From assembly GCA_051746745.1 (NCBI GenBank), contig JBNJFJ010000025.1:1-22697 (forward strand): a stretch of 22,697 nucleotides of DNA. Reading direction: 5' to 3'. The translations under genes were made by a program, and so were the position numbers. Below, piece after piece: positions 7,926 through 15,487 of this stretch. The notes below the pieces were generated by a model that did not search any database, had not been told where the DNA came from, and saw only the letters and a list, made by a program, of their open reading frames with translations. Source of the stretch: Halolactibacillus sp051746745. GTDB lineage: Bacteria; Bacillota; Bacilli; Bacillales; Amphibacillaceae. Position 1 is the stretch's first letter, and each line of letters starts with the position of its first letter.

Positions 7926-8768
7926 ATGTTAAATAAACTAAAAAAAATCGATAAACTAAAATTATTCAATACACTTGTACTTGGTGCTATTTCAATGTTC
8001 TTTCTGATTCCATTAATATGGATGGTTTCAACGGCATTTAAATTTGAATCAGATGTGTTTGTGTTTCCGATTGAGTGGATACCTAAGCGGATAAATGTGG
8101 TGCATAATTTTAAAGAAGTCTGGTTTGGTGAAATCCCTTTTTACCGTTTCTATTTAAACTCGATCAAGATTGCCGGCATAACGACAATTACGACAATATT
8201 CATTTCATCAATGGCAGCGTTCTCATTTTCGAAACTTAAATTCAAAGGGAAAGATATATTATTTTTCGTTTTGATTTCGTTGATGATTATACCTGAACAA
8301 TCCACACTCGTTCCGCGGTTCTTGTTGATTAGAGTGATGGGGCTTTACGACACACACGGTGCGCTAATCTTTATGGCGATGTTCTCAATATACTTTACCT
8401 TTTTGATTCGGCAGTTTATGCTTTCTATTGAGGATGACTATATTGAATCAGCTAAGATAGATGGAGCAAATTATTTCAGAATATATTGGCAAGTTATTCT
8501 ACCGCTTTGTAAGCCGATATTAGCAACAGTAGGGATTATTAAATTTATCTGGACGTGGAATGATTATCAAAACCCCTTAATCTTCTTGCTTAGTAAAGAT
8601 CTTTATCCAATCACGATGGGGATGCAGTTATTTCAAGATGATTTCGCCGATAACTATGCGGTGTTAATGATGGCATCACTTTCAGCAATTTTGCCACTCG
8701 TGATCATCTTCGTTATTTTACAGAAACAAGTTATTGAAGGGATTTCTCTCGGTGGTGTGAAAGGCTAG
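7926..8768 (+). CDS. CUT1-type sugar ABC transporter permease (MalG/YtcP-like)
   Basis: Second membrane subunit of the importer, 280 residues with six hydrophobic segments. The EAA loop starts at about E174 (ESAKIDGANYFRIYWQVILPL pattern). The GAGAGGAGG ribosome binding site lies 7 bases before the ATG. The stop codon overlaps the first base of the next shared operator copy (8768-8783), so the solute-binding gene behind it gets its own promoter as well as read-through. The C-terminus (VIEGISLGGVKG) is the usual family ending, so the gene is intact. Confidence 0.93.
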   Translation: MLNKLKKIDKLKLFNTLVLGAISMFFLIPLIWMVSTAFKFESDVFVFPIEWIPKRINVVHNFKEVWFGEIPFYRFYLNSIKIAGITTITTIFISSMAAFSFSKLKFKGKDILFFVLISLMIIPEQSTLVPRFLLIRVMGLYDTHGALIFMAMFSIYFTFLIRQFMLSIEDDYIESAKIDGANYFRIYWQVILPLCKPILATVGIIKFIWTWNDYQNPLIFLLSKDLYPITMGMQLFQDDFADNYAVLMMASLSAILPLVIIFVILQKQVIEGISLGGVKG

Positions 8769-8831
8769 TAAAAAATGTGCACATAGACAGCAAAAAAACA
8801 CACAACATTGAACATAGAGCTCCGTTATAAT
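8768..8831 (+). promoter_or_regulatory. Internal promoter of the solute-binding protein gene with shared operator
   Basis: GTAAAAAATGTGCACA (8768-8783) is the third copy of the motif and begins on the last base of the permease stop codon. A weaker A-tract half-site (GCAAAAAAACACACA) starts about 22 bases later, and another CATAGA box is at 8813-8818. The -10 is a perfect TATAAT (8826-8831), 58 bases after the motif start. The -35 position (CAACAT) is poor, as expected for an activated promoter. It should lift the binding protein above the permeases. Confidence 0.65.
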
Positions 8832-8835
8832 CAAT

Positions 8836-8851
8836 TTGAAAGCGTTAACAA
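8836..8851 (+). promoter_or_regulatory. CcpA site (cre) between the -10 box and the solute-binding protein gene
   Basis: TTGAAAGCGTTAACAA fits the cre consensus WTGNNARCGNWWWCAW at all 16 positions. It lies just downstream of the -10, overlapping the transcription start region, where bound CcpA would block initiation. Confidence 0.75.
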
Positions 8852-8876
8852 AAAGAACAATTAGGAGGTTTTACAA

Positions 8877-10211
8877 ATGAAGAAAATCAAAGTGATGGGC
8901 ATGGTTTTAATTTTACTGACATTGTTACTTTCAGCGTGCGGAAACGAGGATGAAAGTAGTGCGCCAGGTACTGAAGGTGACACGGAAGAACAAATCACCA
9001 TCAAGTACTACAACTGGGATAATGACGTCATGGCAAAAACAACAGCGGGTTACATTGAGCAGTTTGAAGCTGAAAACCCTAATATCACTGTTGAATCGAT
9101 GGCGTTAGTACCAGGGAACTCAATTGCAACACTAGAAAACCTAGATATTTTACTCGCTTCAGGTGAATCAATTGATGTTGTCGCGTTCCCAGCAGTGGAT
9201 CGACTCTACCAACGACAATCAATGGGCGCGTTACACCCCTTAAATGAATTCTATGAAGAAGAAGGCATTGACCCAACCGACGAGTATTATGTTAATCCTA
9301 CTGTAGGCGATGACTATTACGGGATGCAATTTAATGCAACAACTAACTTTGTGTTACTAAATAAAGATGCACTTGATGAAGCTGGTTTAGAGGTTCCAAC
9401 GGCAGGTTGGACATGGGATGATTTTGCTGAGTACGCAGAAGCACTCACAATTGAAACTGACGACAATAAAAGATACGGTGCATATTTCCATAGTTGGCCA
9501 CTGTATATGAATCCACCAGCACAGACACTAATGAAACACCCATTTCTACTTGAAGATGGAACAACAAACTTTACAGATCCTTCGTACAACAAACTATTTC
9601 AGTTAAGAAAAGAAATGGAAGACAAGGGTCATGCTAAAGCATTTAGAGACGTTTTAGGCGCAGATTTAAATTACCGTGCTGAATTCTTTAATGAAGAAGC
9701 AGCGATGCTCCTAACAGGGTCGTGGATGATCGGTGAAGTTGGTAACCTAGAAGCAAACCCACATGATTTTGAAACAGCTTTTGCACCCGTACCGGTAGTA
9801 AACGAAGGTGACCCTTTAGATTACTTTATGGGTGGTAACTACTTAGCCATTGGAAAATCGTCAGAACATAAAGAAGCAGCTTACAAATTCGCTCGCTTTA
9901 TTTCAACAAATATGTCAGATGCCCGGACAGAAATTCCAGGCTGGACTCAAGCAGATTTAGAACCATTCTTACTAGATATCATTGAAGGTAACGAAGAATT
10001 ATATGATGTTGATTCATTAATCTACACTATAACAAGTGATGATATTAGTTACTTAGATGCGTCAGAAATCAGTATTGATTACAGTGGTGAATTAGAGGAA
10101 ATCCTAGTTGATGGATTTGCTAAACATATGTTAAATAATGAGCCAGTTGAAGAAGTAAACGCATGGATGGTTGAAAAAGCGACAGAGGTCATTGAATCAA
10201 AATCTGAATAA
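8877..10211 (+). CDS. Solute-binding lipoprotein of the sugar ABC transporter (family 1)
   Basis: Captures the sugar outside the membrane and passes it to the two permeases encoded just upstream. A lipoprotein signal peptide is clear: MKKIK, a hydrophobic stretch, and the lipobox LSAC with the lipidated cysteine at residue 21. An acidic, serine- and glycine-rich linker follows. The mature part, about 420 residues, has the SBP_bac_1 pattern: an ITIKYYNW first strand, a WTWDDFAEYAEAL segment near residue 180, and a LLTGSWMIGEV motif near residue 280. It is rich in D and E. AGGAGG lies 9 bases before the ATG. Ligand cannot be read from sequence; acidic oligosaccharides are inferred. Confidence 0.93.
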   Translation: MKKIKVMGMVLILLTLLLSACGNEDESSAPGTEGDTEEQITIKYYNWDNDVMAKTTAGYIEQFEAENPNITVESMALVPGNSIATLENLDILLASGESIDVVAFPAVDRLYQRQSMGALHPLNEFYEEEGIDPTDEYYVNPTVGDDYYGMQFNATTNFVLLNKDALDEAGLEVPTAGWTWDDFAEYAEALTIETDDNKRYGAYFHSWPLYMNPPAQTLMKHPFLLEDGTTNFTDPSYNKLFQLRKEMEDKGHAKAFRDVLGADLNYRAEFFNEEAAMLLTGSWMIGEVGNLEANPHDFETAFAPVPVVNEGDPLDYFMGGNYLAIGKSSEHKEAAYKFARFISTNMSDARTEIPGWTQADLEPFLLDIIEGNEELYDVDSLIYTITSDDISYLDASEISIDYSGELEEILVDGFAKHMLNNEPVEEVNAWMVEKATEVIESKSE

Positions 10212-10217
10212 GTGTGA

Positions 10218-10265
10218 TATAACAGACAGAGTTTCTTTTTTGATTCTTTGTCTGTTATAATTTTC
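10218..10265 (+). terminator. Terminator or attenuator between binding protein and histidine kinase
   Basis: TATAACAGACAGAG (10218-10231) pairs with CTTTGTCTGTTATA (10246-10259) over 14 bases with one G-T wobble, followed by ATTTTC. It would end most transcripts after the binding protein. Partial read-through would supply low amounts of the sensor and regulator. Confidence 0.75.
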
Positions 10266-10299
10266 TTAATTATTAGTGACAGAAAGGGAGCGATTGAAC

Positions 10300-12012
10300 A
10301 TGCAAAAAAGAAGTAAAAATTTGTTTTATCGCAAGTTACAACTATCGTTTATCGCATTTTTAATACTCCCGATTCTGATCATTTCTGTATTTAACTACAC
10401 GATTTATAAAGAAATAACACTAGAAAAAGTGAATTTAAGCAATGAATCCGTATTAAATGTTGTAAGTAACGATATAAACAAAACGATTAATGATATATTT
10501 TATGCCTCACAAATGCTAGTGAATGATACCAATGTAGTTACCGGTTTAACAGAATTACAAGACAGTGATCGGATCAACAACTACAACGATTTTAAGAACT
10601 TTACACAGTTAGTCGAATATTTAAGCGTCTCAGAAATGAAAGCGCTAAATCAAAGCGTGGACATTTTTATTGTGAATAATAACGATTTTATCATACCGTC
10701 AATCCGGAATTCTAAATCGGTACCTGAATTAAAAGATGATTGGGGACGTTTCAAAAATACAATCAATCATCAACCACAAGACTATTTTAATTGGATCGGT
10801 AGTGTGGAGAATGGCCAAGAGGCCGTCCCGAATGATTTTTATTTTACTAAAGCCATTATCAATCCGACAACAAAAGAAAAGTTAGGCATGTTGAATATTG
10901 TCATTCGTGGGGAGTATTTTCAAAACTTATTTGATCAAATCACTGTAGGATCGATTATTATCACCGACCAAGACGATCAGTTAATTTATGGTGTGGATTC
11001 TGCGGTCTCTGTTGAAAAAGAAGGCGTACTTAAAGATGAAGTGACCTTATCGCGGTTGGAATGGAAAATGGTTTACTTTACACCGCAAAGTCAATTGACG
11101 ACAGAACTAAAAACAACGTTTTATCAATCACTGTTGTTCAGTGGTGTTTTTGCAGTTATTTTTATTATCATATCGATTGTATTGGCTAATAAAATGCATT
11201 TGCCGATTAAAAGATTGCAAGAGGTTACCCAGAGGTATGGTGATGGTGATCGAGCGGTTCGCTATGATTTAGAAGGTAATGATGAACTAAATAGATTGGG
11301 TAAGATGATTAATAATACGTTTGATCAAATTGAAGATTTGATCGAAAACATTGAGCATGAAAAAGATAAGAAAAAAGAACTGGAAATTAAGGCGCTTTTT
11401 TCACAAATTCGGCCACACTTTTTAATGAATACGTTAAATTCAATCCGGTGTAATTTAGCTATATCGGGTGACACCTACCATAGCAATAAGATTTATTCAC
11501 TCACGCTGCTCCTAAGAAAATATGTCAATGCCAATAAACCGTCGACACTACTTAATGAGTGTGAATTGTTAGAGCATTATGTCGATATTATGAGCATGCG
11601 GAACGGCATTGATTTCAGTTTAGAGTTTTTGATTCCGAAGCAATTTGAAACATTGCAACTACCTTTCTTAACGCTGCAACCAATTGTAGAAAATGCGATT
11701 GTTCATGGTTTTACTCGTGGGGAGAACGGAACAATATCAATCTGTGCGACAGAAGAAGAGCATAAGCTTGTTATTAGAATAACGGATGACGGGATAGGAA
11801 TCACGCGAGAAAAGTGTCAGCAAATAAATGATAACTTAGTAAATAATCAAACGGATAACCAAACAGAAAATAGCCCAATTGGTTTGATTAATATAAAGCA
11901 AAGGTTACAGATGATTTATGGGGAAACAAGTAGTGTGTACATTGAAAGTGACGAGGGCTACGGAACAACCGTAGAGGTAACCTTGCCGCTAAATAATGAA
12001 CACGTTCTTTAA
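10300..12012 (+). CDS. YesM-like sensor histidine kinase
   Basis: Membrane sensor partnering the response regulator downstream. In 570 residues the order is: TM1 (about 14-33), an extracellular sensor domain of about 240 residues with a Cache-like look, TM2 (about 276-297), HAMP (about 298-350), a coiled stretch, the His_kinase domain with phospho-acceptor H373 in FSQIRPHFLMNTLNSIR, and an HATPase with NAIVHGF (N465), DDGIGI (496-501) and a GLINIKQRL segment. ATG 10300 is preferred: GGGAG sits 9 bases before it, while an in-frame GTG at 10276 overlaps that site. Kinases of this class regulate CUT1 sugar transport genes in Bacillales. Its signal may be extracellular oligosaccharide or the loaded binding protein (inference). 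Confidence 0.93.
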   Translation: MQKRSKNLFYRKLQLSFIAFLILPILIISVFNYTIYKEITLEKVNLSNESVLNVVSNDINKTINDIFYASQMLVNDTNVVTGLTELQDSDRINNYNDFKNFTQLVEYLSVSEMKALNQSVDIFIVNNNDFIIPSIRNSKSVPELKDDWGRFKNTINHQPQDYFNWIGSVENGQEAVPNDFYFTKAIINPTTKEKLGMLNIVIRGEYFQNLFDQITVGSIIITDQDDQLIYGVDSAVSVEKEGVLKDEVTLSRLEWKMVYFTPQSQLTTELKTTFYQSLLFSGVFAVIFIIISIVLANKMHLPIKRLQEVTQRYGDGDRAVRYDLEGNDELNRLGKMINNTFDQIEDLIENIEHEKDKKKELEIKALFSQIRPHFLMNTLNSIRCNLAISGDTYHSNKIYSLTLLLRKYVNANKPSTLLNECELLEHYVDIMSMRNGIDFSLEFLIPKQFETLQLPFLTLQPIVENAIVHGFTRGENGTISICATEEEHKLVIRITDDGIGITREKCQQINDNLVNNQTDNQTENSPIGLINIKQRLQMIYGETSSVYIESDEGYGTTVEVTLPLNNEHVL

Positions 12013-12101
12013 CTAACGTTTAAAATGTGACGATAATACAAATGAAACTTGAGAAGAAATAACTGAACGCTTACTTAAAAACTGGGGAATGGGGAGTGTT
12101 A

Positions 12102-13655
12102 ATGGTGTACAAGATAATGATGATTGATGACGACATTCCTATGCTTGAATATCTGAAGACGCTGATTGACTTTAAAGAGATGGGTTTAGAGATTGTTTTT
12201 CACTCCCCTTCAAGTCTTGAAGCTATTAACGCATTAAATACGATCCAGCCTGACATTATTTTAACCGATATCGGCATCCCTAAAATTGATGGGATTGAAC
12301 TTGCTTCGATAGCAAAGACAAAAAATGAACACGTCAGACTGATTTTTTTAACCTGTCATGAAGACTTTTCCTACGCCAAGAAAGCAATAGAGTTGGAAGT
12401 GGATGATTATTTGTTGAAGGAAGAGTTAACAGCAGAAAAGCTAAAACAGAGTTTGCAGAAGGTGATCTTGATTTTAGATCAAAATCAAATCTACAACAAA
12501 AAAAACGTCATTGAGAACGATAAGTTTTTAAAATATACCTTTGTAAATAAACTGCAGACGTGTGATCAAAACATTGATTTGTTTTTAAAGAAAACGCATC
12601 TACCGTGGCAAGATCCTGACTATAAACTTGTAATTGGTTATATCCCGATGTGTGATAAGAAGCTTTATGAGGAATATTACGTTAAGCTAGAAATGCTTTA
12701 CAACACACTCAATGATTACTTTTATCAGAATGACCAAATAGAAGTATTTATAAATAATAACCACTTGGTGATTATTTATAACTATAAAAGCAATATTAAA
12801 TTTAACGTTGATCATTATTTGAAAGCAGAATTAAAAAAGGCGGGAGAGTATGCGGCAACGCAAACTCAAATCAACTGTGCCTTTATCTTGTTTAAAGATA
12901 AGCTTGATTTACATGGGATGAGCAGAACATATCAACATATTATTAATAACCGTGAACGCTATTTTTACCGGGCGTATCAGTCAATCCAAGAGATAACGAT
13001 GGATAAAAATAAAGCATTTATTCCGTTAGGTAATTTAATGGATGCGGAGATGAAAGCATTATTTAATTATGTCGAAGTGAAAGATGAAGAGAAAATCCAA
13101 GAAGTGATGATTAAAATTAAGACACTGCTATATGCTAATCGAATTGAACCGAATGATGTGTTAAGCAGATTTTTAAATGCAGTTATTAAGTTAGAGCTAC
13201 ATTTAAGCACAAAAAACAGAGTGGATTGCTTTTCAAATCAATTAAATATCTGCTGGACAATGGAAGAAGTACTGTTTATTTTTCAAAGTAAGCTCATTGA
13301 TATGTTAGCTGAAAGTGAGAACTATACCCCCGTCAAGACTGAATTTAAAGATGTTCAAGATATCGACAATTATATTGCAGCGCATTTATCTGAAAATATT
13401 AGCTCAATTGATATGGCTAACTATTTACACTTTAATCCTAGCTATTTCTCGCGTTATTTTAAGCGTTTAACGGGCTATACATTCACCGATTATGCTTATC
13501 GGTACAAGATGACAGCCGCCTGTAGGTATTTGATTGACTCCGATCAATCAGTAGAAGAGATAGGCCTCAAATTAGGATTTAGTGAACGAACATATTTCAC
13601 TAAAGTATTCAAGAAATATGTTGGACAAACGCCTGGGCAATATAGAAATCGCTAA
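12102..13655 (+). CDS. YesN-like response regulator with AraC-type DNA-binding domain
   Basis: Probable activator of the sugar genes. The receiver domain (1-120) has the acid pocket IDDD (8-11), phospho-acceptor D56 in LTDIGIPKIDG, T84 and K106. A poorly conserved linker of about 280 residues follows, usual for this class. Two AraC-type helix-turn-helix motifs occupy about 415-517: SSIDMANYLHFNPSYFSRYFKR and the second helix pair SVEEIGLKLGF..YFTKVFKKYVGQTPGQYR. The GGGGAG site suits ATG 12102 (5 bases) or GTG 12105 (8 bases); an in-frame GTG at 12096 overlaps the site. It follows the kinase gene by 89 bases. Direct half-sites 21 bases apart in front of three operons fit this protein as their regulator. 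Confidence 0.94.
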   Translation: MVYKIMMIDDDIPMLEYLKTLIDFKEMGLEIVFHSPSSLEAINALNTIQPDIILTDIGIPKIDGIELASIAKTKNEHVRLIFLTCHEDFSYAKKAIELEVDDYLLKEELTAEKLKQSLQKVILILDQNQIYNKKNVIENDKFLKYTFVNKLQTCDQNIDLFLKKTHLPWQDPDYKLVIGYIPMCDKKLYEEYYVKLEMLYNTLNDYFYQNDQIEVFINNNHLVIIYNYKSNIKFNVDHYLKAELKKAGEYAATQTQINCAFILFKDKLDLHGMSRTYQHIINNRERYFYRAYQSIQEITMDKNKAFIPLGNLMDAEMKALFNYVEVKDEEKIQEVMIKIKTLLYANRIEPNDVLSRFLNAVIKLELHLSTKNRVDCFSNQLNICWTMEEVLFIFQSKLIDMLAESENYTPVKTEFKDVQDIDNYIAAHLSENISSIDMANYLHFNPSYFSRYFKRLTGYTFTDYAYRYKMTAACRYLIDSDQSVEEIGLKLGFSERTYFTKVFKKYVGQTPGQYRNR

Positions 13656-13702
13656 AAAAGGTAGCATTGATGGAACGATCAACCAATAAGGTGGGATATA
13701 AA

Positions 13703-14347
13703 ATGGGGTTTAAAGGATATAAAGGGAAACTATATGAAGTTAGTGAGTACATTACAACGCTCGCGTATTTAAATCTATTGTGGCTATTTTTCACACTCAT
13801 CGGCGGTGTAATACTTGGTATTCACCCAGCGACAGCTACATTATTCATCACACTAAGGCGATGCAGAAAAGAAGACGTATATGCGGTCGATTTTAAGTCA
13901 TTTAAACGAGATTTTAAAAATGAGTTTAAAAAAGCTAACGTTATCGGTGTCTATCTAACGGGTGTTTTAGCATTGTTGGTCGTTAACGGCGCATTATTAT
14001 TCACCAATGAAGCAATCGTTCATCCGGTCATCGCGGTCGTTTATGTCTTGTCAATTGTGTTGGCAATAATTCTGTTGATCTATGTGTATGCGGTGTATGA
14101 ATATTTCGATAAGCCTGCGCATACCATCATTGCTTATGCAATAATTATTGGCATGGCTAATCCACTTGTGACTGTTCCCCTCATCCTTTTAGTCATGTTG
14201 TTGAGTGCTGCGATCTACAGTACTTCCGGCTTGCCAATATTTTTCGGTGTAAGTGCAACTGCCTTTGTAATCGTAAAATATGCTTCAGGTATTTTTTTAA
14301 GGTTAGAAAATAAAGCGTTAGCTACAGACAAGCTTAGTCAAGGCTAA
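13703..14347 (+). CDS. DUF624 (YesL-like) membrane protein
   Basis: A 214-residue integral membrane protein of the YesL/DUF624 family, usually found beside YesM/YesN pairs and CUT1 transporters. Its biochemical role is not established. Visible marks are the N-terminal YEVSEYITTLAYLNLLWLFF segment, a GIHPATATLF turn characteristic of the family, and about five hydrophobic segments (roughly 18-42, 85-105, 113-135, 150-170, 172-195). AAGGTGGG lies 8 bases before ATG 13703, which also matches where the family begins; a TTG/ATG at 13667-13670 in frame would add 11-12 residues that look unrelated. It is the last gene before a strong terminator. Confidence 0.85.
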   Translation: MGFKGYKGKLYEVSEYITTLAYLNLLWLFFTLIGGVILGIHPATATLFITLRRCRKEDVYAVDFKSFKRDFKNEFKKANVIGVYLTGVLALLVVNGALLFTNEAIVHPVIAVVYVLSIVLAIILLIYVYAVYEYFDKPAHTIIAYAIIIGMANPLVTVPLILLVMLLSAAIYSTSGLPIFFGVSATAFVIVKYASGIFLRLENKALATDKLSQG

Positions 14348-14358
14348 ACGAAAGCAAT

Positions 14359-14384
14359 AAGCGTTTGCCGGCACATCAACGCTT
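14359..14384 (+). terminator. Minor hairpin right after the DUF624 gene
   Basis: AAGCGTT (14359-14365) pairs with AACGCTT (14378-14384), followed by TCTCAT. It is weak alone but stands just before the much stronger terminator at 14396. Confidence 0.35.
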
Positions 14385-14395
14385 TCTCATCATAT

Positions 14396-14441
14396 CCATC
14401 CTTACCTAGATGAAAGATTCAAGGGTAAGGGTGGTTTTTTT
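14396..14441 (+). terminator. Strong Rho-independent terminator of the transporter/regulator operon
   Basis: CCATCCTTACC (14396-14406) pairs with GGTAAGGGTGG (14424-14434) with one wobble, followed directly by seven T residues. Confidence 0.9.
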
Positions 14442-14720
14442 GCGTCCATCCTGTAAAAAGCGTCAAGCGACATCATCATGATTTTTCCTTATCACATGGC
14501 ACTATGACTACGCTTAGCAATCACATGACTTCAGGATGGCAAACAGCGCTCAAAGTGATTTTTCAGGTTAAGTCAAATTCACGCACAAAGGCGTAAAAAA
14601 AAGACTCCTTCCTGTTATCGTAAACAATTTATAATTTACTTATAGCAACAACAGAAGCCGTTTTATAGGTGACAAGCAGGCCATCCATTAAGAAAAGCAA
14701 GCGTTCTTTAGGGGCTCATA
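14442..14720. other. Gene-free region containing a nested long-range inverted repeat
   Basis: No coding frame of note. CCATCCTG (14446-14453) pairs with CAGGATGG (14532-14539). Inside this, AAGCGT (14458-14463) pairs with ACGCTT (14510-14515), giving a roughly 94-base folded domain. Downstream, GTGATTT and AAATTCAC (about 14555-14582) can pair too. It resembles no riboswitch class I can name. It lies upstream of the predicted kdgA promoter, so it is not in that leader. Confidence 0.3.
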
Positions 14721-14736
14721 ATGTTAACGTTGCAAA
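14721..14736 (-). promoter_or_regulatory. Candidate CcpA site (cre) upstream of kdgA
   Basis: Read on the minus strand, TTTGCAACGTTAACAT matches WTGNNARCGNWWWCAW at 15 of 16 positions; the mismatch is the conserved G at position 3, which lowers confidence. It ends about 40 bases before the predicted -35. Confidence 0.4.
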
Positions 14737-14774
14737 CGTGACATGTTGTAAAAAGACAGCGGTTAGAAGTGCCT

Positions 14775-14802
14775 TTGTTTAATAGTCTTGTCGCTATATA
14801 AA
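14775..14802 (+). promoter_or_regulatory. Probable promoter of the kdgA-kdgK-kduI-kduD operon
   Basis: TTGTTT (14775-14780) and TATAAA (14797-14802) are 16 bases apart. A GTAAAAA tract at 14748-14754 recalls the first half of the shared operator, but the GTGCACA half is absent, so regulation by the same activator is uncertain. Confidence 0.5.
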
Positions 14803-14833
14803 GTATCGACAAAAAGTAAGGGAGTTGACTAAT

Positions 14834-15487
14834 TTGGATAAAAAGCAGGTGTTAGACAAAATTACAGAAAGTAAAATAGTCGCTGTTGTGCGTGAAGAGA
14901 CAATAGAAGCAGCCGAACAAGTTTCCAAAGCATGTATATTAGGCGGTGTGAAAGCCATTGAGTTGACGTTTACATTAAAAAATGTGACAAAGGTGATTGA
15001 TAAATTAAGCAACGCATACCGAGAAGATGAAAGCGTTTTAATTGGGGCGGGAACGGTATTAGATGCAAAAACGGCAAGAATGGCGATTGATGCAGGGGCA
15101 GCCTTTATAGTTAGTCCTGGGTTTGATCAAGAAACTGCGCTGCTTTGTAACACTTATGGTGTGCCTTATGTGCCAGGTTGTATCTCAATTACGGAAATGT
15201 TAACCGCGCTTAAATCCGGTGTAGAGGTAATCAAGTTATTTCCAGGTAGTGCCTTGGGTCCGGACTATATTAAAGCGGTCAAAGGACCATTGCCTCACAT
15301 AAAGATAATGCCTACCGGTGGTGTTGATCTTGATAATGTATCAGAGTGGCTCGAAAAAGGCGCCATTGCGGTAGGTGTAGGAAGTAATTTAACGTCACTT
15401 AAAAAGTTGAAATCTTTAGAAGCAATCACAGATGAAGCAGCTCGCTATGTTGAAAAAGTCAACGCTGTCCGGGCGGTGGAAAAATGA
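14834..15487 (+). CDS. kdgA: 2-keto-3-deoxy-6-phosphogluconate aldolase
   Basis: Cleaves KDPG to pyruvate and glyceraldehyde-3-phosphate, the last step of the uronate route. The 217-residue (beta/alpha)8 protein is full length for the Eda/KdgA family. Visible features are the VAVVREE start, E43 in AIELTFT, the Schiff-base lysine K134 in EVIKLFPGSALGP, the GAGTVLD and SPGFD turns, and the phosphate-binding MPTGGV. The start is a TTG: GGGAG (14820-14824) is 9 bases before TTG 14834 but touches the earlier TTG at 14825. It is first in a tight four-gene operon, and its stop overlaps the kdgK start (ATGA). Confidence 0.93.
   Translation: MDKKQVLDKITESKIVAVVREETIEAAEQVSKACILGGVKAIELTFTLKNVTKVIDKLSNAYREDESVLIGAGTVLDAKTARMAIDAGAAFIVSPGFDQETALLCNTYGVPYVPGCISITEMLTALKSGVEVIKLFPGSALGPDYIKAVKGPLPHIKIMPTGGVDLDNVSEWLEKGAIAVGVGSNLTSLKKLKSLEAITDEAARYVEKVNAVRAVEK

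Noticed and set aside
14453..14468. GTAAAAAGCGTCAAGC as a fourth operator copy
   Set aside because: Only the A-tract half matches, there is no promoter at the right distance, and the bases belong to the nested hairpin. The partial copies at 6786 and 14748 are weak for the same reason.
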